Positions 1 to 11,911 of a stretch of 64,000 nt of DNA are shown here, piece after piece. This stretch comes from Macrolepiota albuminosa. Its lineage: Eukaryota > Basidiomycota > Agaricomycetes > Agaricales > Agaricaceae. How positions within the stretch are numbered: position 1 is the first letter of the stretch; each line of letters opens with the position of its first letter. The notes beneath the pieces are model-generated. The model made no database searches. It was not told the DNA's origin and saw only the letters and a program-made list of their open reading frames with translations. Both the position numbers and the translations under genes were made by a program. The stretch spans positions 281,831-345,830 of the forward strand of contig JAMWFC010000012.1 of NCBI GenBank assembly GCA_027475525.1, read 5' to 3'.

Positions 1-1099
1 ATTTAGAGCTTTGGCACACATAACTCTGAATGCAAAGTAGATTCTGGACTTCTTTGCGTAATAAAATCCACGTTGGATTCGTGCACGATATGACCAGTTT
101 CTCCAGGCAGGTCGTATACTGGACGGAGATAAAGCCCTAGTTGATTGAACTGCTGCCTGTGGAGAAGGTATAGCAGTAATGGAGCTATGGCCTACAGATT
201 CACGACCAACGTAGTTATCATCTGCTAAGGAGTGAGCGTCGTTGTTGAAGAATGTCTCCGTTGAAATGCGATTCGACTCGTCCTCTTCATGGAAGGCAAA
301 GGTTCTCATCGTCGAAATTTGATCAGCCGACGGCCGGCGGTACCAATAAACCAGGCGATTCATATACCAAGAAGTGGTTATGAATGGACAAGTGACGTCA
401 AGAGGCTTGTTCAGCCAGCAGAAATACGTCACAAAGTTGAGAATAGCATAGGCAAGCGTCACAATCTCGAGATCAGTGATGACAAGACGCTGAACTGCGC
501 GCATCAGAACCTGAAGGAGAAACCATATGACCTGGAGAAGGACGAGTGATTTAGCTAAAACATCCCCTTTGCTCTTGTCCCAAATTTCTTTCTCAGTGAT
601 CGCGATGTCGCGATTGTTCAGGTAGGTTGTAAGGTCATCAGGGTGTAGTGTGACGATATGAGATAGTTCGGAGCCTGATGACTGAAAGCCACCCATGATT
701 GCGAAAAAACTGTGAGTTTGCGTCCAGGAAAATTCTGTGCACCATTTCCATAACTGTGAATTGTGGCTTCAAATCGTATTTGGACCCATTTTACATACCT
801 GCGTACTTGCGTGCCAGCCTCCGGGATGCCAGCCATTGCCGTATGGCCCACAGAACAATGAGTTCAGGGGCAATCAATGCAAGGGCAAAGGTCTTGAGAC
901 GACGCAAAATAAGTTTCTCGGAAGCATGAGGAATATTAGGATGTATGGCGATCCAGGTACAGGCAAATATTGTGGTAAGGCAGCTCCAGATGATGTCGTA
1001 GATGCTTCGATCATTGTTTGAGGATGGTACAAGTTGAACACCATTGGAATATGACTCCAGTCTAGGGGAAAGCTGGCGCAAGCCGAACGTAATAATCAT
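1..1099 (-). CDS. Multi-pass membrane protein of an Agaricomycete family (partial, spliced)
   Basis: Two exons are visible: 1099-799 and 734 to beyond the left edge. They are joined by a 64-bp intron with GTATGT donor and CACAG acceptor, and the joined frame reads through 'SWTQTHSFFAIMGGF'. Exon 1 contains 'RSIYDIIWSCLTTIFACTW', and exon 2 has the block 'ITEKEIWDKSKGDVLAKSLV' followed by hydrophobic stretches. From memory this combination is typical of an uncharacterised, widespread mushroom integral membrane protein family; its function is unknown. The frame stays open to base 1, so the C-terminus lies outside. The start is uncertain: the first ATG at 1099 has a hydrophobic in-frame extension upstream that ends at a TAG, so a further 5' exon or a slightly earlier start is possible. 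It is the clearest cellular gene in the first 45 kb. Confidence 0.72.
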
Positions 1100-2100
1100 C
1101 GCTATAAGGACCCCAAGATGACTGAAAAGATAATAGGGAAGCTAGAGTCGGTATTGAAGAACTAGACATAATATACCATAATTGAGGCAGTGCGTGGCAC
1201 TGCAATCAGCATAGCTTGGGCGTAGCAACTATGACAGGCTTAGTTGGTGAGTTCTCATGTAATGAACTTCAGTGACATTGTAGGCACTTCATCAGGTGAG
1301 AGTGTTGAGATGTTTTGAGGTTACTATAGAAACATGATGAATGAAGAACTGTTTATGCTAGGCATAACATTGATACGTCTGCCTCAATCCGAGGCAGACA
1401 GATAGACTAACTACGTCACCCTAATATACCCTTAAATGATGCCGAAAACTGTAAGCATCCGTCGAAAACTGTAGACGAAAGGGGGACTTACCTCAAAAAC
1501 GCACCCCAAGCTATGAATCGACGAGGCAGCAGGTGGCAGCAGCCGAGGCAGTGGCAGTGCTCGGCAAAGAAAAGTCCGAGATCATCCCATCAGTCACTGA
1601 CATCATCCTCGGCTCCTCCATCAATCCCTGTCCCGACCTCGACACGTCCTATATTCTTCCCTCGAATGCGTGGCTCAACCCAGTGTAGCCATGAGACAGC
1701 GAAGATGCAAGAAGAGAGGAACAAGCAGAGAGAAAGAAGGGAAAAGGTGTCACCCAGCAAAGGGAGAGAGTTCAGATAGAAAAAGAAGTAAGTAACCACA
1801 AGCATCGGCAGAGCCATACCTGAATGCCCAGACCTGGTAATGCAACAACTGGACATCTGGGCATGGCAACACAATGAACCAGTGATGACACCCAAAAGAT
1901 GGCTAGTAGCAGATATGGCTATACATGCTAAGTGTGTTGATACGACCTTGCACAGGCTAGGTGCATTAACAGCAGGCTCAGCATCAGCTCTAGACACCTT
2001 TCCACACTTGTTCTTGTTCTAAACTTAGCACACACAATTTATTTATTTTAGGCCTTACTTGATGACCACACATGGCAAGTGACAGATCTGATCAGTGATA
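1100..2100. other. Intergenic stretch with one possible coding exon
   Basis: No convincing gene. An open frame on the plus strand at about 1455-1686 has coding-like composition ('SEIIPSVTDIILGSSINPCP') and ends in TAG. It could be an exon remnant, but I do not recognise it. The rest (1690-2100) looks like degraded repeat DNA running up to the TA target of the Tc1-like element. Confidence 0.3.
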
Positions 2101-2237
2101 CACTGGTTCAAAAAACTACTCCAATATTTGGTCTTTCTGGAAAGATTCACATGGTGTGCAACAATTATCTAAGCAAAAAAAATTGTAAAAAGTCACATGA
2201 CATACAACTCCATCCTGGCTTCATAATGATGTATAAT

Positions 2238-3326
2238 GTTAGAAGGGTGCCCTTTGGCTGCAAAGCCTGCTACTTGTTTCAGCATTATGCAAATACTTTT
2301 TCTCATTACAAATCTGTGTTATTTATTTTGTATATGATTGCAATGCTGAAACAGTCTAGTTCTAAAAATCCTTCCAATCTGGTAGACCAAATAGCTTTGG
2401 CAAAAAATTCCAAATGTGATGGCAGCCACTTCAATGAGCAGCATGACTCCACATCCCACATTCAACACACAACAATTGGTTCCAAAAGGGTTTCCAATCT
2501 ATTAGTGCTTCAACACATGTGAAATGATTTTGTCACAAATTTCCCAGAATGTGAACACAAATAATTTCTCATCCAGTATTGCAAGAAAATGGTATCACAC
2601 ATTTGACAGAAGGTGCTTCATCAAGCCAACTCCAGGTGAAGTCTTTCTGCATTCTAAAGAGAGCCTCTAGTATGACTACACACATTGTGCATTCCACATT
2701 TGGTAGATGAAAGATGCATCTGTTCAGTGAACCATGTGTAATTTGTACCTAAATTTTGTTAGATTGAGCTGAAGCTAAGATGACAATGAAATACCGCAGA
2801 ATAATTGGCTGATACCACAAATCATGATGAAATGATGAAAGAGGAAATATTTCTACAGAATTGGATGAAAATAAGGTTTTTGTAGTTTTCAAAACAGAGG
2901 CATCAAGTGACAATGATTCAAGTTGCCCATCAAACAGTGAATCTGCTGATATTGAGAACATATGCAAATTTGGAAGAGGACAATCTAGAACCAGATGAGA
3001 AGACAAAAAAAAAAGAAAAACACATGATTGGAATACAAAACAGGCCTGCAATTAGAAGAAGATATAGGATGATAAAGAGGAGGCTCAAGGAAGGAAACCT
3101 TTACTTAGGAAACAAGACAAAGCCTGTTGGTAATAAGAAACTTGTGAAATTGAGTAAACCAATCAAGACTGAGAGTAACAATCAAACCATTGTCAGGCAA
3201 TATCACAAAGGGAATTAGATGTGACAAAAAACATTGGGGTTAATATGAGTAGACAAGGAAAATCAACTGCCCATTGTGTTCAGAACAAGGCAAACCGAGC
3301 ATCTGTACTAAAGTAGTGGGAATGAG
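2238..3326. other. Unidentified insertion inside the left Tc1 inverted repeat
   Basis: The opposite inverted repeat is continuous where this segment sits, so it is extra sequence. It carries a short basic open frame (2907-3218) and a local imperfect hairpin around 2275-2355. I see no clear terminal repeats or target duplication and cannot assign a class. Confidence 0.45.
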
Positions 3327-4330
3327 TCATGTGATTTGGACAAGAACTTGCTGGTTAATAAATTAAACAAAATATTCAATTATTGGGGCAGTTTTTTTGA
3401 CTTACTTTAATTTTCATATTTTCTAAACACTTTTCACCAGTAGAAGATGGAGACACCTTGTGGAAAGTATAAACAATGTCATGTGACCTTGTTTGTATTA
3501 ATTTGACATGTTCAACTTTAGTCAATCACCTTCTTGACACTACCACCATTCTATTTCTGCTGCCAATTACTCTTCTGTTGCTTCTCTCTTCAATGAAGGA
3601 TATTCTCAGCATCAAATCCAAGCAAATACTGGTCTGGGAAAGGGCACTGTGGGGAGGATCAGCAAAGAACTGGAGAGCAACAAAAAGAATTATCCTGGAG
3701 GTCATCCTTCCAAGCTTACAGCACATGACAAACAGTTTATTATTTGTCAAATTACTACTAAAAAGCTGGATAATGCTGTTCAAGCCACACAGTTTATTAA
3801 TTCTGTCAACTCCAATTCTGTTAATCCTCAGACAGTCAGAAATTCATTGAAGAAGGCAGGTTTTTGCTTAGCAACAAAGAAGAAAGTTCTCATGCTCAAG
3901 GCTGCTCATTGTACAAACTGGCTCAAGTTTGCTCAGTATCATGAAAACTGAACAGTGGAGGATTGGAAGAGGGTTTTATAGAGTGATAAGACAAAGATTA
4001 ATTGGATTGGATTAGATGGAAAGGTATATGTGTGGAAAATTTTAGGAGAACTACTATCTGACTGCATTACTATGCCAACTGTCAAGCATGGAGGAGGAAA
4101 CAATTTAATAGTATAGGGCTGGGTTGAAATAGAGTGGGGAAGCTCATAGAAGTTCAGGAGAAAATAAATGCTGCACAGCACTGTGAGATTTTGGATGAGA
4201 GAGTAGTGAAAAGCGTTGAGAAGTTGGAAATACAAGAAGAAGAATGATATTTTTAGCAGGACAATGACCCAAAACACACCTAATAGGCAACAACCTGGTT
4301 TTCTGATAACAACATCATTGTGATATCCTG

Positions 4331-5972
4331 CACAGCATAAGATCGAAAAATATGCAGCTTCCGTAATTTGATGGATTTCGAGATTTCACCGGAATACTCC
4401 CACATTTTCTTTTAGTACATTTTCCTTCCTTAGAATCTCATTGTATTTTCAGATTTCCATACAATACATCCTATAGGTATTCGGTGCGCATGCATGCACT
4501 GAGAATGTGACTAAGTCCGAATTGAAAGCTCAAGCCCTACGTATACCTTGCCATTGCCTCACTGGTACCACTGTTAACTATATATGCCAGCTCCTGTACC
4601 AACTTTCAGTCATTAATATAGGCTTACTCCAAGTTGTCGTAACATGCATGCAGACTTCTTGATCTCTGTAATATCTTCTTTCATCATCATCTCATCCTCC
4701 TGACCCTCATCTATAGCTGCCATCTCCTTACAATTTCTCTCTCTAGCTGTAGACCCAGCTCTCTTGGCTTGACAAACCTCCTTTGCAAGGTCTTTGAACT
4801 TTTGGATGACTCGAGTCTCATGATCTTCTTTACTGATATACGTGATGGCCGGCGCAGCAGCAAGTGATGTTTGTGCCCCATTTTCCTTGATTTCAGTACT
4901 GATTTTCATAAGGTTTTCCCAATTCTCTGGATCAGTGTGGGGGCGCTCCCAACGGAATCGGATGGCCTTAACTGTGGTGCCTGGTTTCAAGGGCCAATTC
5001 TCATTCAAGCTGGGATATGGAGGTAGGACATCTGCTGTAAGTTTACCTGGGCAACCCATAGCTTCAATGAACATCTGACGAATTAGACCCTAGTGCATTG
5101 ATACCAGACTGTGAGCCCTTTCCAATTGAAAAAGAATGAAAGCTAACCTAAAAAATATTACTATTGGCATGTGCAGTGCTGAGCTCCATGGCAAGTTTCG
5201 TTTCCTCATCGATCTCATCATCTGAATCACCCTCGATATTAGACTCATTGTCCTCCTCCTTCAACAAGACCACTGGCTTTTCATTCACGTACTTTTTCAA
5301 TTAACCAATCTCTGTCTTCAAGACTACAAGTTCTTTTCGATGGTTTGCTCTCTCTTCTGTCTCGCTCTTGACCAGTCTCTCAAGTCCTTTCTTCAGCACA
5401 TTGTTCTCAGCCATCAATCTCACCAAATCCTTTTTGACCGATACTATTTCACCCTTTAACATTGCCACTTCACCCACCATAGCAGACCTTGACACCTTTT
5501 CATGGGACTTGGGAATTTTGGCAGCAGGAAAGCCATATTTGTGCCAACTGGGTTTATGGGAGTCGACATGTTTGCCCAGGCCACATGTGGAGGAGAGCTC
5601 GCAAAGTTGAATTCCAGTTGACGAGAAGAACTCATGTGTATATGTACGTACCAGAGTCCTATAGCTATTCATGTACTTGTCTAGCTGGCGCAGCTGTATA
5701 CGTATATTGCATTAATATCATCTTTTCTGCCTCAACATTGCAAGCACGCAAAAAGAATTCGAAGCTATTTTGATTCATTACAGGTCAAGTAATCCCATCA
5801 GAGTAATTTGAGGTTATTCTACGGAGAAACTATAGAGTATTGGCAGGAAATTGAGGAAATCCCATAAAAGACTCCAATCGGTGTTTCTCGAGGGTATTGT
5901 AAGGACAATTTGAGGTTTTCTGAAATTGTTCCCACATTGTCCAGGATGCAAATTTCACGATCTTATGCTGTG
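4331..5972 (-). mobile_element. CACTA-like (CMC/EnSpm-type) element inserted in the Tc1 transposase
   Basis: The insertion is precise. The interrupted codons TCC-TGG-CCT are separated by 1642 bp, flanked by a 3-bp duplication CTG (4328-4330 and 5973-5975). Both ends carry the perfect 15-bp inverted repeat CACAGCATAAGATCG. Ends of the form CAC...GTG with a 3-bp target duplication are the signature of the CACTA superfamily. No transposase is recognisable, so this is a non-autonomous or degraded copy with its own minus-strand reading frames. Confidence 0.72.
4613..5672 (-). CDS. Hypothetical protein(s) carried by the CACTA-like element
   Basis: Two minus-strand frames (5672-5301 and 5074-4613) look coding. 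The first has a coiled-coil-like segment ('EVAMLKGEIVSVKKDLVRLM') and continues through an acidic region across a TAA at about 5300. The second begins near 'FIEAMGCPGKLTADVLPP' and contains 'FRWERPHTDPENWENLMK'. They may be exons of one gene, but a stop lies between them and I do not recognise the family. The location inside the inverted repeats suggests element-encoded or captured sequence. Confidence 0.4.
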
Positions 5973-6444
5973 CTGGCCTGCCCAATTTTCTGACCTCAAT
6001 CCTATTGAACATCTCTGGGTTTATATCAAGCACAAACTTTTGGAGTATAAGATACTCTCTAAAGAAGTGCATGAGTTGTTGAAGAGAGTAGTCAAGGAGT
6101 AGAATGAAATACTACCAGAGGTATGCCAAAGCCTCATAGAGAGCATGCTTAGAAGAATCAAAACAGTTATATAGGCAAATGGAGGCCATACCAAGTACTA
6201 GATATGAAAATTAGAGTAAATTAGAGTAAGTCAAAAAAAAACTGCCCTAATAATTGAATATTTTGTTTGATTTATTAATCAGTGATTTCTTGTCCAAATC
6301 ACATGATTTATACATCATTATAAAGCCAGAATGCAGTTATATGTAATGTAAAGTTTCACAATCTTTTTGCTCAGGTAATTGTTGCACACCATGTGAATCT
6401 CTCCAAAAAGGCCAAACATTGAGGCAGTTTTTTAAGCCAGTGTA

Positions 6445-7750
6445 GCACTGGCAGCAGCTGGAATGACAGGTGGCAGTTGACATCATGCTGTTGGCAAGTT
6501 TTGACAGATGGCATTACTTTATCAGCACATGGTACAGCTAGCCAGTGGCAGTGCTTACAAGTTGGAATGATGGTATTTCTCCATAACAGATAGCCTGGTG
6601 TTTCACCTTGGCACCTAACATTGCTTAGTGCTCTCTCTTGACTTGAACAGACAGCATTCTTATTGACTTCTTATTATTTAGTTTAATGCATGGTGTTTAC
6701 TTACATTCTTTCCAGTTCACTGCTCCTTGGTGACATTTAGCCACTTAGCGATGGTAAACTCATTTTACTATAAATACTTACCATTGTCACTAGTTAGCAT
6801 ATGAAGAACAGAGTACCCTGTTTTACACCCCTCAGTTCATCTCACAGTTCAGATTTCTTTTGTACTGACTTAGTTCAAAGTCACCAATTGTCTGAATACC
6901 TCTAGCCTGCTTGCCACAGTTATGCAAATAGAACCTACATGCCTTGCACCTCTGGCAGACATTATGCAGCTTAGTCATTACTAAGCCTCTAGTTTTCTTG
7001 CCACACCTGTTGCTGCATTTCACTCAACTTCACTCTTTATTTAGGTGCACTCTTCTTACTGACTTTCCTTCTCAACCTTCACTAAATCTTGCCATTTAAC
7101 TTGTTTCTGACTTGTTCTCTGGAACCTGCCTGGGACTCCCTCAAAACACTTAGCATGCTCAACACATATTAGCTGGTCAGTATAAGGGCAACCTCTGAAG
7201 GCTATGGCTCAGTCACACATAGCAGAAAGAGATCCAAAGTATATTAGAGTATATACTGACAATATCATAATAACTACTCACCTAGCAGAGGAAGATCTAA
7301 AGAGAACAAGTCTAGGGATTCTCTATGCCAGGTTGGATGCTTCTGGGGCCTCTGAAGCATGGAAAACAACTGTACAGTACAACAAAACCTTAAAAACTCG
7401 AAAATTGTCTAAATAAACAACTATATAAATAAGGCAGGAAAACTCTGGACTTTGGAAGTCAGAAAGGCAAACTCCAGCTTATGTAGGCAGTCTAAAAGCA
7501 GTACTGAAGGGCCCACACTTGTCTGAATGATAGCTAAAGAACCAGAGCACCTCAAAGGCTGAGAATTGTATTAACAGATAGTGTTGAAAGAATAGAAATA
7601 GTAAAATGAGAGAATGACAGAAGAAATAAGAAAATGAATGAAAGGAGAATGAAGGAATAAGGAGTGAAGAAAGAAGAAATGAGGAGTCCCCTGACAGTCA
7701 GTAGCCGTAAACTGTGTCTGCTACTAATTAACTTTTTGAGCATCATCAGT
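6445..7750 (-). mobile_element. LTR family C, old copy, split by a family-B solo LTR
   Basis: The stretch resembles the family-C LTR at 11912-12894 in reverse orientation and ends at 7750 with GAGCATCATCA, the complement of the family-C start TGATGATGCTC. Homology is patchy near 6445, so the left limit is uncertain. It is interrupted by the family-B LTR at 7181-7696. Confidence 0.55.
7181..7696 (+). mobile_element. Solo LTR, family B (copy 1)
   Basis: The 516-bp unit is flanked by the 5-bp target duplication GTCAG (7176-7180 and 7697-7701). It begins TATAAGGGCAACC (family start TGTAAGGGCGACC, G to A change) and ends CCCCTGACA. No internal retrotransposon sequence accompanies it, so it is a recombination remnant. 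Short open frames inside it are chance. Confidence 0.85.
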
Positions 7751-8150
7751 ATGTGAGGAGTCTCAGACAGATCTCAGAAAACATGTCAATAAATGAGTTT
7801 GGAAGTGGTAAGACTGAGGTTGGTAGAGGGAAGGCACTAATAACAAAGTGCACCTAGAGAGTGAGACTGAGGGTGAAAGTGGGAGTGCAGCAAGCAGAGT
7901 TGCAAGAAAATTATAAGCTTAGTGACTCTAAGCTACATAATGCCTGCTATAAGTGCAAGACACATAAGTTCTATAAATCAATAGAGCTGCAGCAAGCCAA
8001 CAAGATGTTCAGGCAATTGGCAACTTATTGCCAATTGACACTTTATCAACAACTGTCAACTTATTGACCATTGCTGACCAAAAATGAGATCTGAACTATA
8101 AGGTGAACTGAGTAAACTGGGGATTCAAGACTCTGTTGTTCTACTATGTA
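7751..8150 (+). mobile_element. Truncated LTR of family D
   Basis: It aligns with the early part of the family-D LTRs at 15.9 kb and 42.1 kb, including the 'GAGTCTCAGACAGATCTCAG' block and the run up to 'AACTCTGTT'. The 3' half is absent. Positions are approximate. Confidence 0.5.
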
Positions 8151-8370
8151 ATGGAGAACATGCTGCCAGAACCAGTTTTTGGCTGGTCCATCCAAGAACT
8201 CTGGCAGAACAAACACCTGTTCTCTATCAAGTCAGTCTCCTTCATACTAGCAAGATGCCAGATGGTTACAGATGTTCATCATCCAATTCTTCAAGTTGCT
8301 GAACTTAGATTCTCTTTTATATGGCAGAGTAAGGCATCACAACGGTACATGTCATACATTATAGGAGAGC

Positions 8371-9800
8371 TTGCTTTGTGCTGTACAATACATGTCCAGC
8401 AAAGTCTGCTACACTGTAGCAGAGCAGTTCCTACAGTGCTATAAAATACAGAGCTGCAGATGTATCACAATGTGCTGTATGACATGGTCTAGTGGATCAA
8501 TAAAAGATAGGCACATGCATGCACATGCAGGCCTGGCAGATGCCAGCAGACACTAGCGGACATCAATGTGCATTAGCAGCCACTAGTGGGCATCAGCACA
8601 TTAGTGAAAACCTCCCCTGTTAGTAGACATTGGGGTATGAGTAAATCCTCCTCAAGGTTCCTTACTGAAACAATGTCAAGTATAAGATTAGCCTTACGGT
8701 CCCACCAACAGAACCAGATCGGTATTCGATTCTAGTACTACGAGTATGATAGTAAAATTGGCTGCCTTATGTAAGGCAGCCAGCATGTATGTAGAGTAAT
8801 AATAATTAATTAATATAAGTATATTAATTAATTAACTAAGTCTAATATGTTACACCTACTTCCCTCTTCTTTTTCTTCCTCTCTACAACAACTCAAGGCT
8901 GCATGCCTCCCCTTCTCTCCTTTTCCCACCCCTGATGCCAGTGTACATCCACAAAAGAACTCTGCAAATCTATGCAGGTCTATGCAAGCCACCAGCAGAC
9001 ATCTATGCAGACCTATGTTGACCTACTCAAACTTATACAGGCCCATACTGGCCTGTGTGGGCCACCAGCAGACATCCACACAGGCCTATGCAGGTCCATG
9101 GGGGCTGGTTGGACAAAAAAAAAAGAATCTTCACCTTGGGGGAATTGAACTTCTGGCCTTGGAGAAGCCTCTAGCAATGGAATGCACTGACAATTTAATC
9201 ATTGCATCACAGGTCCATTACTAATGGATAGAATCAAAGATCAGATAATACAATGAACAGTGGCCCCTCAACATTCCCAGAAGTTTCTACTTGAATAATA
9301 AGAGGTGGAAGGGGGGCGGCACACTCCCCAAATGAGTTTTTGTGGTGAAAGGGGACATTGGTATCAGCTGCCATGAGCTAGCCATGAGCTGGCATTTATT
9401 AGCATTTGTCAGCATCTGTCAGCAGCTGTCAGGACCTGCTGGCATCCATTGGCAACCCTTGGCAACTCATTACAAAGGTAGCCAGCCACAGTATATCATC
9501 GACTTGTCATATGTGCTGAATTAAACACATGTGCAAATGCGTCCATCCTATTCCTCTGCAGAAATCTCTTGAGTTTTGAACAGATCAAATTAATAATGCT
9601 AGTGGATGTCAGCAGCCTGCTGCTATAATGTGCACTAGGAGGAGTTGAGCCTGTCTCTTAGACACAATATGAAATATCAATTTATTAATATTCTATTGTA
9701 CTACAGGTGCTTACTACAAGTCAGTACAGTGTATATGTAGTGCAAAAATGCACCCATATAAAAAGACACCATTATATATTATTAAAGTGAACCAGGGGAA
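8371..9800 (+). repeat. CpG-depleted old copy of the 51.6-53.8 kb repeat (direct part)
   Basis: 8371-9230 follows 51630-52460 almost base for base, but nearly every CpG of the later copy is TpG or CpA here. 9300-9480 corresponds to about 52535-52700, and 9475-9800 to 53520-53830. It contains a decayed tRNA-like module (about 9137-9222, minus) and another near 9638-9715. No gene is present. In this copy the 77-bp segment that is tandemly doubled at 51641-51794 occurs once. Confidence 0.75.
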
Positions 9801-10019
9801 GTTGAACCTGCTGCTGTATACAATATGGAATATCAATTGACAAATATTCCACTAAACCACTGGAACTTGTTGCAACTTTATGGTATATACATAGATTAGT
9901 CAAAAGACACTATCTTGGTAAATTTATTTGATCCATTCATCTGCTCATGGACAAGACACAGGTCCATCAGACTTGTTTTCTCTTTTTCAACCTAGCACTG
10001 TCCCTACTAAAATATTTGT

Positions 10020-10690
10020 CATTTTTACACAGGAAGATTTCTTTGGATGTCAGCTACTGTCTGCTGACATGCCAGCAGACAGTGGACACTCATGCACCTC
10101 CCTTCTGCCCTTTTTCCTCTTTCTCCCCAGTGCCATCCTCTCTACTTCCCACACTACTTTAGATGCCACGTCTGCTGATGATGTGCCAGCAGACACCCAT
10201 GCCCCTCCCCTTCCTCCTTCTCCCTCTTTCTCCCCACCTCCCATGTTTCCCCAGACACCACTCCATGTGGCAGATGCCCATGCACTCTCTTTTCTTCTTT
10301 TTCACCCTGATGCCAGTGGATGCCAAGCAATGCTGGGTGTTGCCAGGAGTTGTCAACAGATGCCAATGTCTCTTTCATGCTACAAAAACTCTTTGGGGGG
10401 GTGTGCCATCCCTCTTCCACCTCTAATTATCCATGTGGGAACCTGTGGAGACGTAGGGGGGCCATCATTCATTGTGTTATCTGACTTTTGATTCTATTTA
10501 TTGATAACAGACCTGTGGTGCAATGGTTAAATTGTCAGTGCATTCTATTGCTAAAGGCTTCTCCAAGGCCAGAAGTTTGATTTCCTTCCACAGGCATGAA
10601 GAACAAGATGTAGGGCTCTTTTTTTTTGGTCTAACCAGCCCCCATGGACCTGCATAGATTTGAGTAAGTCAATATAGGTCTGTATAGATG
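10020..10690 (-). repeat. CpG-depleted old copy of the 51.6-53.8 kb repeat (inverted part)
   Basis: Read on the minus strand, 10690-10500 matches the tRNA-like region at 52.32-52.46 kb, and 10450-10020 matches 52.53-53.21 kb, again with CpG converted to TpG/CpA. The pyrimidine-rich frames here are not genes. Together with 8371-9800 it forms an inverted pair. Confidence 0.7.
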
Positions 10691-10705
10691 TTTGCTGGTG
10701 GCTTG

Positions 10706-11526
10706 TATCACAACTCTTCCCATCTGGAACCACTCCAGAACACTCCTGGAACCCTATCTGAGACTCCTCTGCCAACCCCACAACACAACTCCCGCCATCA
10801 CAACTACTGGATCCACCATCACATGCATCAACCTCTGCCATCACACATGCCCTCTAACAGCCCTGCATCATAGACTCTGGGACCACCTGCCAGTACAACA
10901 ATCAGTGATCAGATTATGTCAATCACTCTGGCTATCACACATCATGCATCATGGCCACTTATCCATGCCAATTGATTGTATGCTCTGCATGCACAATTCC
11001 TGGTATACAATCCCCTCTTTTTTTATTGCTGTCCATTAACTCCCAGAACTGCCCCAGACATTCTGGAACCCCTCAGGAACCTGGAGTAACCCTCACCGAT
11101 ACTTAAAAAGTAGCTACCCACTTGTAGTATTTTAGTCTTGATATTACACTGATTTGTTTGCATGCCCTTTGACTTTGACCAGTATGCACTGACTAACATG
11201 CTCTGATTTATACGCATGCTCTTGAGATTGGTACGCATCTTGCAACTTAAAGTTTATTAACCCTGGTCTTGTCTTAGAACTCCTGGTTCTTGACTCAACC
11301 CTAACTCTATTATCTTTTTTGACTTCTCCTGATCCCCAGACTAAGTCTCTTACCTCAGGAATCCCCTGTTTGCATCTTGAACTCCAGACCATGCTCTACC
11401 AGACTGACCCTTACAGACATCTAATACTCGACTACTACTCCACACAGACCCAAGTACACATAAATCAAGTCTGCCTTGTAAGGGCATTGCTTTTCCAGAA
11501 AGCCCCCAACTTAGTGGAACCTGACA
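10706..11526 (-). mobile_element. LTR family A (copy 1), decayed
   Basis: An 821-bp segment in the orientation opposite to the fresh solo LTR at 37102-37892. It ends (in LTR sense) from TGTCAGGTTCC at 11526 to a mutated TGATA at 10706. Nearly all CpG sites of the 37.1-kb copy have decayed here. I see no target duplication. Confidence 0.7.
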
Positions 11527-11679
11527 TAATATCAAGACTCCTTCTTACACCGTTCTTGATAGCTACATATACTCACACCTACTACTCCATGGGCTACCAG
11601 ACCGACCTTTACAGACGTCTGGTATCTGACTACTACTTTACACAGACCCCCCACTCTGTCTATCCCTGGATCCCTTTGC

Positions 11680-11911
11680 CAAACAACGCCCCAAACCCTC
11701 TCCCCTGGTCGAGGTCAAGGATGAATACTACTATGAGGTTGAAGACATCCTTGATTCCTGGGATATCTACAGACAACTCCACTTCCTCATATGATAGAAG
11801 AGATATGGCCTAGAAGATGACACCTGGGAACTGTGCCGCAACCTCAAAGAGGCCTTCAACAAGCTCTAAGATTTTGAACAACAACATCCAGGAAACATTA
11901 CTTCTGGGCGC
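11680..11911 (+). pseudogene. Gypsy chromodomain (end of pol), fragment
   Basis: The frame starting near 11708 reads 'LVEVKDEYYYEVEDILDSW' and then, past two stops, 'RYGLEDDTWELCRNLKEAF'. This is the chromodomain that closes the integrase of chromovirus-type Gypsy polyproteins. Upstream pol is missing, replaced by LTR family A. A family-C LTR is inserted immediately after it at 11912. Confidence 0.72.

Larger units (their letters stand above)
3540..6180 (+). pseudogene. Tc1-like transposase, split and mutated
   Basis: Reading across stops gives a helix-turn-helix region ('LGKGTVGRISKELES', 'GGHPSKLTAHDKQFI', 'NPQTVRNSLKKAGF'), then the DDE part with 'WKRVL.SDKTKI' and 'QDNDPKHT' near 4260. 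After the insertion it resumes at 5973 with 'WPAQFSDLNPIEHLW', giving the D-D34E-type catalytic triad of Tc1 transposases. Several tryptophan or glutamine codons are now TGA or TAG, for example just after the ENW position at 3949. The gene is therefore dead by point mutation as well as by insertion. The intact frame 3649-3951 is only its N-terminal part. Confidence 0.8.
2101..6442 (+). mobile_element. Tc1/mariner-like DNA transposon, dead and nested
   Basis: The ends are long imperfect inverted repeats. Both begin CACTGG and share a block with 'CACATGGTGTGCAACAATTA' and, further in, 'TCATGTGATTTGGAC'. TA dinucleotides flank both ends (2099-2100 and 6443-6444), as expected for this superfamily. 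Compared with the right repeat, the left one is interrupted between 2237 and 3327 by about 1.1 kb of unidentified sequence. The transposase gene is interrupted by a CACTA-like insertion at 4331-5972. Total length without the insertions is about 1.6 kb, normal for Tc1-like elements. Confidence 0.8.

Noticed and set aside
289..549. Plus-strand 86-residue frame near the left edge
   Set aside because: It is antisense to exon 2 of the membrane-protein gene, which has recognisable family motifs.
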